Positions 19,101 to 25,339 of a stretch of 36,214 nucleotides of DNA are shown here, piece by piece. Numbering within the stretch: the first letter of the stretch is position 1; every line of letters starts with the position of its first letter. Origin of the DNA: Bacteroidales bacterium (GTDB lineage Bacteria; Bacteroidota; Bacteroidia; Bacteroidales; 4484-276); NCBI GenBank assembly GCA_014860585.1, contig JACZJL010000028.1:1-36214 (forward strand). The letters are read 5' to 3'. The position numbers and the translations under genes are program-made. The notes under the pieces are model-generated. The model saw only the letters and a list, made by a program, of their open reading frames with translations, had not been told where the DNA came from and searched no databases.

Positions 19101-20015
19101 CTCGGTAGTGGATTGAGCAGGTGTTATCCTCTTCCCGGGGCCTAAATCAGCAGTGACGTAATAATATGAGTAATCTGAATAAACATGCTTTTCATGAAAA
19201 AACCTCATTGTTTGGGGGTCAAATTTCCAGACATCCGGCCCGATCCCATAGAACACCAGGTAATCTCCCTGGTTAAAAGATCCGTCGCCACCATCCATCA
19301 CAGCGATCGAAGTTTCCTGGAGATCGACAAACCGGGAAGTGGAATTTTTCTCTGGTAACATTCCGCCACCATTCCCATAAACACGGATATTGGAAGAGCT
19401 CAACCCCGAAACATTCATTCCCATTTCAGCAAGTTGAGCATAAGTAACTTTAAAAAGTCCTGTCTTATCAATTTTGATTTTGAACCAGTTTCCGTTGGCA
19501 AGCACCGATTGATCAACAAAACTTGTTTTTGCCATTCCTGTTTCATGAAATCCATTGGATTTCAATATAAGTTCTCCTGAAACCAGTTTTTCAACTTTTC
19601 CTGAAACCGGATTGATTCTGAATGGCGAAAAGCCAACAACAGCAAAGGTCTCGCCACGGGATATTGCTAAATCGGCCTGAACAGAAATCTCTTCCTGATG
19701 CAAAGGTATCGTGCTGAGCCAGCGCAGTTCTTCGTTGCTTAGCTGAACAAAAACTGGGTTGATCAAACCAACTTCAACAGCCAGGGGCTGCCCCTCCAGG
19801 CGAATGCGCTTTTGAAAATAGGGGGTCAGGTGTTCACTATGATCATATTTTGCATCAATAAAACTGAGGTACTTGTAATGGTTAGTTTCTGAAACACGCA
19901 CTTCAACCGGCTGATTCCATTGAATGGTAATTGGAACCAAAAACTCCTGCCCGGTTACGATGTGCGAATTTAGAAATATTAAAAGGTGAAAAATGAGGAT
20001 GATCAGGTATTTCAT
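16194..20015 (-). CDS. porU: T9SS C25-family sortase PorU, paralog 1 (promoter-proximal)
   Basis: 1273 aa, essentially the same length and domain order as its neighbour but clearly diverged. Signal peptide MKYLIILIFHLLIFLNSHIV, then VYGNGGGMLPEKN in the N-terminal beta region. C25 domain: catalytic His782 (YTGHGGE) and Cys816 (ITATCEF), again 34 residues apart. The C-terminal FlgD-like/CTD-like domain runs from YPNPFHDETYF to KLIITR. Expected to remove sorting domains from cargo at the outer surface with PorV. It is first in the leftward porU-porU-porV group and is divergent from the PorP/SprF gene across 309 bp. The duplication could mean separate cargo classes or one accessory copy; that is inference. 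Confidence 0.92.
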   Translation of the reverse strand: MKYLIILIFHLLIFLNSHIVTGQEFLVPITIQWNQPVEVRVSETNHYKYLSFIDAKYDHSEHLTPYFQKRIRLEGQPLAVEVGLINPVFVQLSNEELRWLSTIPLHQEEISVQADLAISRGETFAVVGFSPFRINPVSGKVEKLVSGELILKSNGFHETGMAKTSFVDQSVLANGNWFKIKIDKTGLFKVTYAQLAEMGMNVSGLSSSNIRVYGNGGGMLPEKNSTSRFVDLQETSIAVMDGGDGSFNQGDYLVFYGIGPDVWKFDPQTMRFFHEKHVYSDYSYYYVTADLGPGKRITPAQSTTETHNYISTTFNDYQFHELDQVNLIKSGREWYGEIFDLITSYNYAFNFPNLKTDAQQHFRFRAIAKSVLSSTFAATITGIEPLILTINGTPDNPEGQYARDGIGEMNFLAGSDNVNINIKYNKTAGSATGWLDYLELNVVRNSAFSGGQMAFRDLLSFGSNKVTEFRLNNANAGVTIWEITDPHNIKQVQAALSGNTMSFKLPTEELKEFIASDGTTLYDVQTVGKVPNQNLHGLSDIEYVIVSHPDFLEQANRLAEFHRSYSNLETIVVTPEQVYNEFSSGAQDITAIRDFMKLLYERGDSGIKPRYLLLFGDASYDFKVRLNDNTNYVPTFQSSNSLHYVNSYATDDYFGYLDPNEGTGANDMLDIGIGRFVVRTPDEAKMAVDKVIHYATSPSKFGNWRNVVTFVADDENQNAHLNQAEQLAVFVDTTYRNYNVDKIYIDSYLQESTTGGQRYPAVNKAINSRLDKGTLIMNYTGHGGELGWAHERILEVADINSWTNYDKLSIFITATCEFARYDDPGRISAGEYVFLNPIGGGIALFTTARLTFGSSNLSLNRGIYKYAFERNDGNPYALGDLIRLAKGESSGGPNDKKFLLIGDPALQMAYSYYNVETTAINQNETFESSAPDTLRALSLVTVAGRITDEFKSVVSDFNGVLHATVFDKESEVFTLGQDPGSSTRSFMLRRNTLFNGRTQVVDGNFSFSFMVPKDIAYEFGPGKISFFADNESVCASGFYQNIIIGGFDNTSQIDITGPDIDLFMNDETFRNGDVTNENPVLLARVYDDSGINAVGNSIGHDITAVLNGDAENPFILNDFYEADFGGFRYGTVLFPFTNLPSGTHELKFKIWDVFNNSSEAMLTFRVINQNELAIESLKNYPNPFHDETYFTFNHNKANSELDVSIEIYDLSGRQVAVIQQYKTSTAFSYDPLRWDGTNATGQLLESGMYLYRVHVTDQQGRSSSDVKKLIITR

Positions 20016-20167
20016 AGTAAATTTATTAGCTTCATAAGTTGAACACCCAAATGATTTTGATTGTTCACTGTTACATTCAACTGATTGGCAGTTCGCATCT
20101 TGCAGCTACTCGAATCTTTCAGCATAAAGCAAAACAATGAGTTTAAAAACGGAGTGTTTGTTTGATT

Positions 20168-20191
20168 ATTGCCGGATATTTGACCGGCAAT
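20168..20191. promoter_or_regulatory. Perfect inverted repeat, candidate operator
   Basis: ATTGCCGG (20168-20175) and CCGGCAAT (20184-20191) are perfect inverted copies around ATATTTGA. No T-run follows on either strand, so it reads as a protein-binding site or leader hairpin rather than a terminator. It lies about 150 bp from each flanking start codon. Confidence 0.45.
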
Positions 20192-20211
20192 CACTCCTGT
20201 AATAATCTCAA

Positions 20212-20219
20212 TATTTTTG
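20212..20219 (+). promoter_or_regulatory. Possible -7 box for the PorP/SprF-gldJ transcript
   Basis: TATTTTTG matches TAnnTTTG and would leave a leader of roughly 100 nt before the ATG at 20325. No good -33 element is present at standard spacing, so this is weak. Confidence 0.25.
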
Positions 20220-20295
20220 GCGTCAGCTGTAATTGTTATTTTGTTCTTGTTTTTTTTAATAAAATAAGCCTAAACTTAATGAGTTAATAGTTAGA

Positions 20296-20318
20296 TCAAA
20301 GGTTGCGTCAAAGGTTGC
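20296..20318 (+). repeat. Tandem direct repeat TCAAAGGTTGC x2 in the PorP/SprF leader
   Basis: TCAAAGGTTGC occurs at 20296-20306 and again at 20308-20318, a 12-nt period, ending 6 nt before the start codon. The second copy covers the position where a ribosome would bind. It may be chance, a transcription-factor site, or a site affecting translation. Confidence 0.5.
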
Positions 20319-20324
20319 TTTTAC

Positions 20325-21305
20325 ATGATAAAAATCAAAGAAATAGGCTTCATACTGGTTATTTTTTTCATCGTTCTGAATGCTGCCCTTTCGCAGGATT
20401 TTCCTTATTCCCAGTTTTATGCCAATCCGCTTTATCTTAATCCAGCCCTTGCAGGCACTGAATATTGCCCGAGAATCACCACAAACTACCGCAATCAATG
20501 GCCTTCACTACCAGGTACTTTCGTGGCTTATAGTGCTTCTTTCGATCGTTTTTCCGAATTTTTTAACGGCGGGCTTGGGCTCCAGATCAATTACGACAAG
20601 CAAGGTGAAGCGGCCATCAATAATTTACTGGTTTCGGGAATGTATGCTTATCGGCTCACAATCAGCCGTAGTGTGGAGGCCAACCTTGCCCTTCAGGCCG
20701 GTTATGGTCAACGAAGTGCTGACTGGAATGAATTACTGCTTCCGTCCGGTTTGACCGGTGGCCAGTCGCCGGCTCCGGAAGAGTTTAACGGGAATGTGAA
20801 CTATGTTGATTTTGGAGGAGGTTTTCTTATGGGAATCGGGGAGAAATATTTTCTTGGTGGCGCTGTCCATCACGTTACCCAGCCCAACATTGGTTTTTTC
20901 GAAAATCAGGAGCATATTTTAGGGATGAAAATTACAATACACGCCGGGGCAAACTTTGGACAGGAGGACCGCTACCGGCGATCTTACGGCTCCAGTCTTG
21001 AGGTTTCACCTAATATTCTTTACCAGCAACAACATGGCTATAAGCATTTGAATGCAGGTAGCTATTTTTCGCTGTCTCCATTTGTGTTGGGACTTTGGTT
21101 TCGCCATGCATTTGAAAACAGTGATGCAGTCATCATTTTATTAGGGTTACAGCAAGATCAGTATCGTTTCGGATATAGTTATGACTATACCGTGTCGCAA
21201 CTATCGAATGCTGCAGGAGGAGCACATGAAGTTTCGTTTTCGTATATTTTCCCATGCGACAAAAAAAGTAAAAGACCCAGAGCAATAAAGTGTCCGAGTT
21301 TTTAG
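20325..21305 (+). CDS. Type IX secretion membrane protein, PorP/SprF family
   Basis: 326 aa; signal peptide MIKIKEIGFILVIFFIVLNAALS, then the family opening QDFPYSQFYANPLYLNPALAG, followed by NYRNQWPSLPG and alternating aromatic beta-strands that predict an outer-membrane barrel. Family knowledge: PorP/SprF proteins are outer-membrane T9SS components; core PorP works with the PorK/N ring, and SprF-type paralogs serve particular adhesins. Which subtype this is cannot be decided: it sits beside gldJ and porU, not in a porK-L-M-N operon. It is the first gene of the rightward unit; gldJ follows after a few dozen bases. Confidence 0.9.
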   Translation: MIKIKEIGFILVIFFIVLNAALSQDFPYSQFYANPLYLNPALAGTEYCPRITTNYRNQWPSLPGTFVAYSASFDRFSEFFNGGLGLQINYDKQGEAAINNLLVSGMYAYRLTISRSVEANLALQAGYGQRSADWNELLLPSGLTGGQSPAPEEFNGNVNYVDFGGGFLMGIGEKYFLGGAVHHVTQPNIGFFENQEHILGMKITIHAGANFGQEDRYRRSYGSSLEVSPNILYQQQHGYKHLNAGSYFSLSPFVLGLWFRHAFENSDAVIILLGLQQDQYRFGYSYDYTVSQLSNAAGGAHEVSFSYIFPCDKKSKRPRAIKCPSF

Positions 21306-21337
21306 TTAGTACGATGTTTTTTAAAAAACCATTAAGC

Positions 21338-22831
21338 ATGTTCAAAAATCAGCAGTTATTAATCCTTGTTTTGGTATTGTCTGTTGGCATTCTTCTCCCT
21401 TCCTGTAAAGGTATTTTCGGGAGCAAAAATAAAGTTTCACCAACAACCGGATGGGAATACAATGACCCACAAAATGGCGGATTTGAAGTTTCCAAATACA
21501 ACGAGCAGGAAACCGGTCCGGGTTTAGTTTTTATAGAAGGTGGAACATTTGTTATGGGTCAAAGCGATGAGGATGTATTTTATGAATACAATAATCCACC
21601 CCGCAGGATCACAGTTCGCTCATTTTACATGGACGAAACCGAAGTGACCAACCTTGATTACCTTGAGTATCTTTACTGGTTGCAACGGGTGTTTGTGAGT
21701 TATCCGGAGGTTTACCGCAAAGCACTTCCCGACACATTGGTATGGCGCGAACGGTTAGCCTACAACGAACCTCTTTCAAGTCTTTATCTGCGCCACCCTG
21801 CATATCACAACTATCCGGTTGTTGGTGTAAGTTGGGTTCAGGCCAATGATTACTGTACCTGGCGTTCCGACAGGGTTAACGAAATGTTGCTCATCCGTCA
21901 GGGCATATTGTCCCAAAATCCCGACCAGCAGGATCAGGATAATTTCAATACAGAAGCTTACCTTACCGGTAACTATGACGGCCTTGTGAATCGTCCACTT
22001 CAGGACCTGAGTCCAAGCGGAACCGGTGAACGGCGTGTAAGGCTTGAAGATGGAATTATGCTTCCCAAATACAGGTTGCCAACGGAAGCTGAATGGGAAT
22101 ATGCTGCACTTGGTCTTGTGGCAAGTTACGAAAACATTGCCCAACGGAGAATATACCCATGGGATGGCCGCATGTTAAGAAATACAGATGAGAAGAGCGC
22201 TTATGGCGAGTACAGGGATAATTTTAAGCGGGGACGTGGCGATTACATGGGCGTAGCCGGTGCTCTTAACGATGGAGCAGACATTACCGCTCCGGTAGGT
22301 ACCTTTGCCCCCAATGATTATGGTCTTTATAACATGGCCGGAAACGTAGCCGAGTGGGTATCGGATGTTTACCGCCCACTGAGCCATCAGGACGTGTCGG
22401 ATTTCAGTCCCTATCGTGGTAATGTATTTACAAAACTGAAAATGGAGGATGGCATTCCTGCAGAAAAGGACAGCCTCGGCCGAATGCGGTATGATACCAT
22501 CACGGTGAATGATGCCGCTAACCGCACCAACTATCGTCAGGCCGATAACAGGGATTATCTCGACGGTGATCAGATGTCGGTGATTGACAGACAAAAATGG
22601 ATGTCAAACCCGGAATTGGGTGCAAATGATACTACTGCAAGAATGTATGACTATGGCAGGTCATCACTTATCAATAATAACGCCCGCGTGGTTAAAGGGG
22701 GTTCGTGGAGAGATGGCTCATATTATCTGAGCCCTGGTGTCAGAAGGTACCTTGACCAGGAGTCTGCCACCAACTATATTGGATTCAGATGCGCCATGGA
22801 TAGGGTAGGCGGGCCAATCCCAAGTAAATAA
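21338..22831 (+). CDS. gldJ: Gliding-motility/T9SS lipoprotein GldJ
   Basis: 497 aa from the ATG at 21338, which gives a compact lipoprotein signal MFKNQQLLILVLVLSVGILL followed by lipobox Leu-Pro-Ser-Cys. An ATG at 21314 would add eight residues and is also possible; the longest frame begins at 21290 inside the PorP/SprF gene and is unlikely. The mature protein is a formylglycine-generating-enzyme-like (FGE-sulfatase) domain: GPGLVFIEGGTFVMGQ, MDETEVTN, YRLPTEAEWEYAA, NMAGNVAEWVSD, VVKGGSWRDG. The LPDTLVWRERLAYNE region and the neighbourhood fit GldJ rather than its paralog GldK/PorK. Family knowledge: GldJ is a periplasm-facing lipoprotein needed for gliding and for GldK stability in Flavobacterium johnsoniae, where, as I recall, it also lies next to porU. 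Confidence 0.88.
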   Translation: MFKNQQLLILVLVLSVGILLPSCKGIFGSKNKVSPTTGWEYNDPQNGGFEVSKYNEQETGPGLVFIEGGTFVMGQSDEDVFYEYNNPPRRITVRSFYMDETEVTNLDYLEYLYWLQRVFVSYPEVYRKALPDTLVWRERLAYNEPLSSLYLRHPAYHNYPVVGVSWVQANDYCTWRSDRVNEMLLIRQGILSQNPDQQDQDNFNTEAYLTGNYDGLVNRPLQDLSPSGTGERRVRLEDGIMLPKYRLPTEAEWEYAALGLVASYENIAQRRIYPWDGRMLRNTDEKSAYGEYRDNFKRGRGDYMGVAGALNDGADITAPVGTFAPNDYGLYNMAGNVAEWVSDVYRPLSHQDVSDFSPYRGNVFTKLKMEDGIPAEKDSLGRMRYDTITVNDAANRTNYRQADNRDYLDGDQMSVIDRQKWMSNPELGANDTTARMYDYGRSSLINNNARVVKGGSWRDGSYYLSPGVRRYLDQESATNYIGFRCAMDRVGGPIPSK

Positions 22832-22852
22832 CATCGCTCAGCAAAATTTTTT

Positions 22853-22888
22853 AAACCCGTTGCAATTATGAAATGTGACGGGTTTTTT
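22853..22888 (+). terminator. Intrinsic terminator after gldJ
   Basis: AAACCCGT (22853-22860) pairs with ACGGGTTT (22878-22885) around a 17-nt loop, ending in TTTTTT (22883-22888). It separates the T9SS unit from murF. Confidence 0.8.
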
Positions 22889-22894
22889 ATTTCC

Positions 22895-22902
22895 TATTTT
22901 TG
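22895..22902 (+). promoter_or_regulatory. Putative -7 box for murF
   Basis: TATTTTTG fits TAnnTTTG and lies right after the gldJ terminator, about 27 nt before the murF ATG. The upstream -33 position falls within the terminator hairpin. Confidence 0.4.
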
Positions 22903-22929
22903 TCCGGTCAAAAATCAAAGCATCACGCA

Positions 22930-24225
22930 ATGGTATCCGATATCAGCAAGTTGTATGAAATATTTTTAGATCACCCTCATATTTCAACCGACTCAAGAAA
23001 TGTTTCTCCTGGCAGTATATTCTTTGCTTTAAAAGGTGAACATTTCAATGGAAATATTTATGCGGCCAAAGCGCTTGAAAGCGGCGCCTCCTATGCCGTT
23101 ATTGATCAAAATGAATTTGCTGCTGACAGCAGATTTATTATCGTGGACGATGTGCTGACTTCACTGCAAATGCTGGCACGTTATCACCGGGATCAACTTG
23201 TAATCCCAATCATTGGGATCACGGGATCCAATGGAAAAACAACCACCAAAGAGCTTACAGGAAATGTATTGGCAGGAAAAATGAATGCCTACTGGACAAA
23301 AGGAAACCTGAATAACCATATCGGTGTTCCGCTTTCGGTACTTTCGATAAATAGGGATACCGAAATAGCTGTAATTGAGATGGGCGCCAATCACTGTGGT
23401 GAAATCGCCTCGCTATGTCAGATAGCTGACCCAAATTTCGGAATCATCACAAACATTGGAAAGGCACACCTTCAAGGCTTCGGAGGATATGAGGGTGTGA
23501 TCAGGGCAAAATCTGAACTTTATGATCATATCAGGCAACATGGAGGAAAACTATTTGTAAATGAAGATGACCAGTTGCTTTTAAATTTGTCCAAAGGGAT
23601 CGAAACAATCACCTATGGCATTTGCAATGAAGCCTCTTTACCAGGGGATATTATCAGCGAATTCCCTTTTCTGTCGGTACGAATTGATTTTCACGGGAGC
23701 CCGGTTTCAATCAGTTCCCAATTGATTGGCAGTTACAACTTTCACAACATCATGGCGGCGGCTTGCATCGGCAATTATTTTGGCGTTTCACCCAAGAAAA
23801 TAAAAGATGCCATTGAAGGATACAATCCCGAAAACAATCGCTCGCAATTTATCCGGACTGACCGCAACCACATTGTGATGGATGCTTATAATGCCAATCC
23901 ATCGAGTATGGAAGCAGCGATTACGCATTTTGCAAAATTCCCGGATGACAGGAAAGTACTGATCCTTGGTGATATGCTTGAATTGGGTGAAGAAAGCCTG
24001 CCGGAGCACCGTCGAATTCTTGAACTTGCTCTGCAGTCAGGAGCCGGGCAGGTAATCCTGATCGGGGAAATTTTCAACCAGGTGTGTAACGATGATCGGA
24101 TCACTACTTTTACCACCAGTGATCAAGCCATCAGCAAGTTAAGTGAACAACCTTTGACTGGAAAAACAATCTTACTAAAAGGCTCCCGGGGAATCCGGCT
24201 GGAGAAATTGCTCGCCATTCTGTAA
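22930..24225 (+). CDS. murF: UDP-N-acetylmuramoyl-tripeptide--D-alanyl-D-alanine ligase
   Basis: 431 aa from the ATG at 22930; the frame is open further back to a TTG that overlaps the putative -7 box. Mur-ligase features: N-terminal STDSRNVSPGSIFFALKGEHFNG region, P-loop GITGSNGKTTTKE (about residues 96-108), NLNNHIGVPLS, EMGANHCGEI, NIGKAHLQGFG, DAYNANPSSM and ILGDMLELGEES. It adds D-Ala-D-Ala to the UDP-MurNAc-tripeptide with ATP hydrolysis, the last cytosolic step of peptidoglycan precursor synthesis. It is followed after 31 bp by anmK and then by the deiminase gene, probably one transcript. Confidence 0.97.
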   Translation: MVSDISKLYEIFLDHPHISTDSRNVSPGSIFFALKGEHFNGNIYAAKALESGASYAVIDQNEFAADSRFIIVDDVLTSLQMLARYHRDQLVIPIIGITGSNGKTTTKELTGNVLAGKMNAYWTKGNLNNHIGVPLSVLSINRDTEIAVIEMGANHCGEIASLCQIADPNFGIITNIGKAHLQGFGGYEGVIRAKSELYDHIRQHGGKLFVNEDDQLLLNLSKGIETITYGICNEASLPGDIISEFPFLSVRIDFHGSPVSISSQLIGSYNFHNIMAAACIGNYFGVSPKKIKDAIEGYNPENNRSQFIRTDRNHIVMDAYNANPSSMEAAITHFAKFPDDRKVLILGDMLELGEESLPEHRRILELALQSGAGQVILIGEIFNQVCNDDRITTFTTSDQAISKLSEQPLTGKTILLKGSRGIRLEKLLAIL

Positions 24226-24256
24226 GTGATTTGGAAATTAATTGAAAATTCGGAGT

Positions 24257-25315
24257 ATGAGAAAATACAGGGTCATCGGCCTGATGTCAGGTACTTCGCT
24301 GGATGGAGTGGATCTGGCTTTCTGTGAATTCACCTTTGCTACCGGTAAATGGAAGTTCACGATCCCAGTTGCAGTAACTTATTCTTATCCTGAAGAATGG
24401 AAACAAAAGCTTGCATTAGCACACGGTTTAACGGCTGAGGGATTGGCCAGGCTAAATGTTGATTATGGAAAATTCCTTGGGAAATTGTTAAACCAATTCA
24501 TAAAGCAACATCATCTCTCGCCTGACCTCATCGCTTCACATGGCCACACTGTTTTTCACCGGCCAGAAACCGGTTTTACACTTCAAATTGGCAGCGGACC
24601 TGAAATTGCGGCACAAACCGGCATTACAACCGTTTGTGATTTCCGGTCTCAGGATGTGGCATTGGGCGGACAGGGAGCCCCATTGGTTCCGCTTGGAGAT
24701 AAACTGCTCTTTGGTGAATATGACTTTTGCCTGAACCTCGGCGGGTTTTCCAACATTTCATTTGATGAAAATGGATTGAGAAAGGCCTATGATATTTGCC
24801 CGGTAAACATTATCCTGAACAGGTTGGCGCAGTCATTAGGCCACGAGTTTGACACAGATGGGAAACTGGCCGCTTCCGGAACCATCCATCTGGGATTGCT
24901 CGAAGCACTGAATAATCTGGATTTTTACGTTCAGCCGGCGCCAAAATCATTGGGAAGAGAATGGGTGGAAATGGTTTTTGTTCCTGTTTTAGACCCATTT
25001 GAATTAGCTGTTCATGATCAGCTAAGAACTGTTTCAGAGCATATTGCAGTACAAATCTCCCGTCAAACACAACGTAAGCCCGATGGGAAGTTGTTTGTAA
25101 CCGGCGGAGGGGCAAAAAATGTATTCCTCATGAATAGAATCAAGGCATTGACAGGTCATCAGATTATCGTCCCAAATGAAAAAATCATTGATTTTAAAGA
25201 GGCATTGATCTTTGCTTTTCTTGGGTTACTGCGTTACAAAAGTAAGTTCAATTGCCTTGCTTCGGTTACTGGCGCTGCCCGTGACCACTCCTCCGGCGCA
25301 ATTTATTCCGGTTAG
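24257..25315 (+). CDS. anmK: Anhydro-N-acetylmuramic acid kinase
   Basis: 352 aa from the ATG at 24257 (the frame also has an upstream TTG). Family signatures: GLMSGTSLDGVDLAF near the N terminus, SHGHTVFHRP, GSGPEIAAQTG, CDFRSQDVALGGQGAPLVPLGD, LNLGGFSNIS and FVTGGGAKNVFLM. The enzyme opens and phosphorylates 1,6-anhydro-MurNAc released from peptidoglycan, giving MurNAc-6-phosphate for recycling. The length, about 350, is on the short side of a family that often reaches about 370, but all signature blocks are present. It is 31 bp after murF and 24 bp before the next gene, so synthesis and recycling of wall precursors appear co-transcribed. Confidence 0.96.
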   Translation: MRKYRVIGLMSGTSLDGVDLAFCEFTFATGKWKFTIPVAVTYSYPEEWKQKLALAHGLTAEGLARLNVDYGKFLGKLLNQFIKQHHLSPDLIASHGHTVFHRPETGFTLQIGSGPEIAAQTGITTVCDFRSQDVALGGQGAPLVPLGDKLLFGEYDFCLNLGGFSNISFDENGLRKAYDICPVNIILNRLAQSLGHEFDTDGKLAASGTIHLGLLEALNNLDFYVQPAPKSLGREWVEMVFVPVLDPFELAVHDQLRTVSEHIAVQISRQTQRKPDGKLFVTGGGAKNVFLMNRIKALTGHQIIVPNEKIIDFKEALIFAFLGLLRYKSKFNCLASVTGAARDHSSGAIYSG

Positions 25316-25339
25316 CCTAAACCTTTAAAACAATCATCA

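Larger units (their letters stand above)
20016..20324. other. 309-bp divergent intergenic region between porU and the PorP/SprF gene
   Basis: This region must hold the start signals of both T9SS transcripts. It contains a perfect 8-bp palindrome with an 8-nt loop (20168-20191), a TAnnTTTG-like box reading right (20212-20219), and a tandem 11-nt direct repeat ending just before the PorP/SprF ATG (20296-20318). I found no convincing -7 box reading left. A 60-codon GTG-initiated frame overlaps the porU start by ATGA but does not look like a gene. Confidence 0.6.

Noticed and set aside
20012-20194. 60-codon minus-strand frame ending ATGA-overlapped with the porU start
   Set aside because: It starts with GTG inside the palindrome region, shows no recognisable domain or signal peptide, and has a composition like non-coding leader; the overlap is probably chance.
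21338-22831. Assignment of the FGE-sulfatase lipoprotein to GldK/PorK
   Set aside because: Although it follows a PorP/SprF gene as in core operons, porL-M-N do not follow; the sequence (for example LPDTLVWRERLAYNE) and the proximity to porU fit GldJ better.
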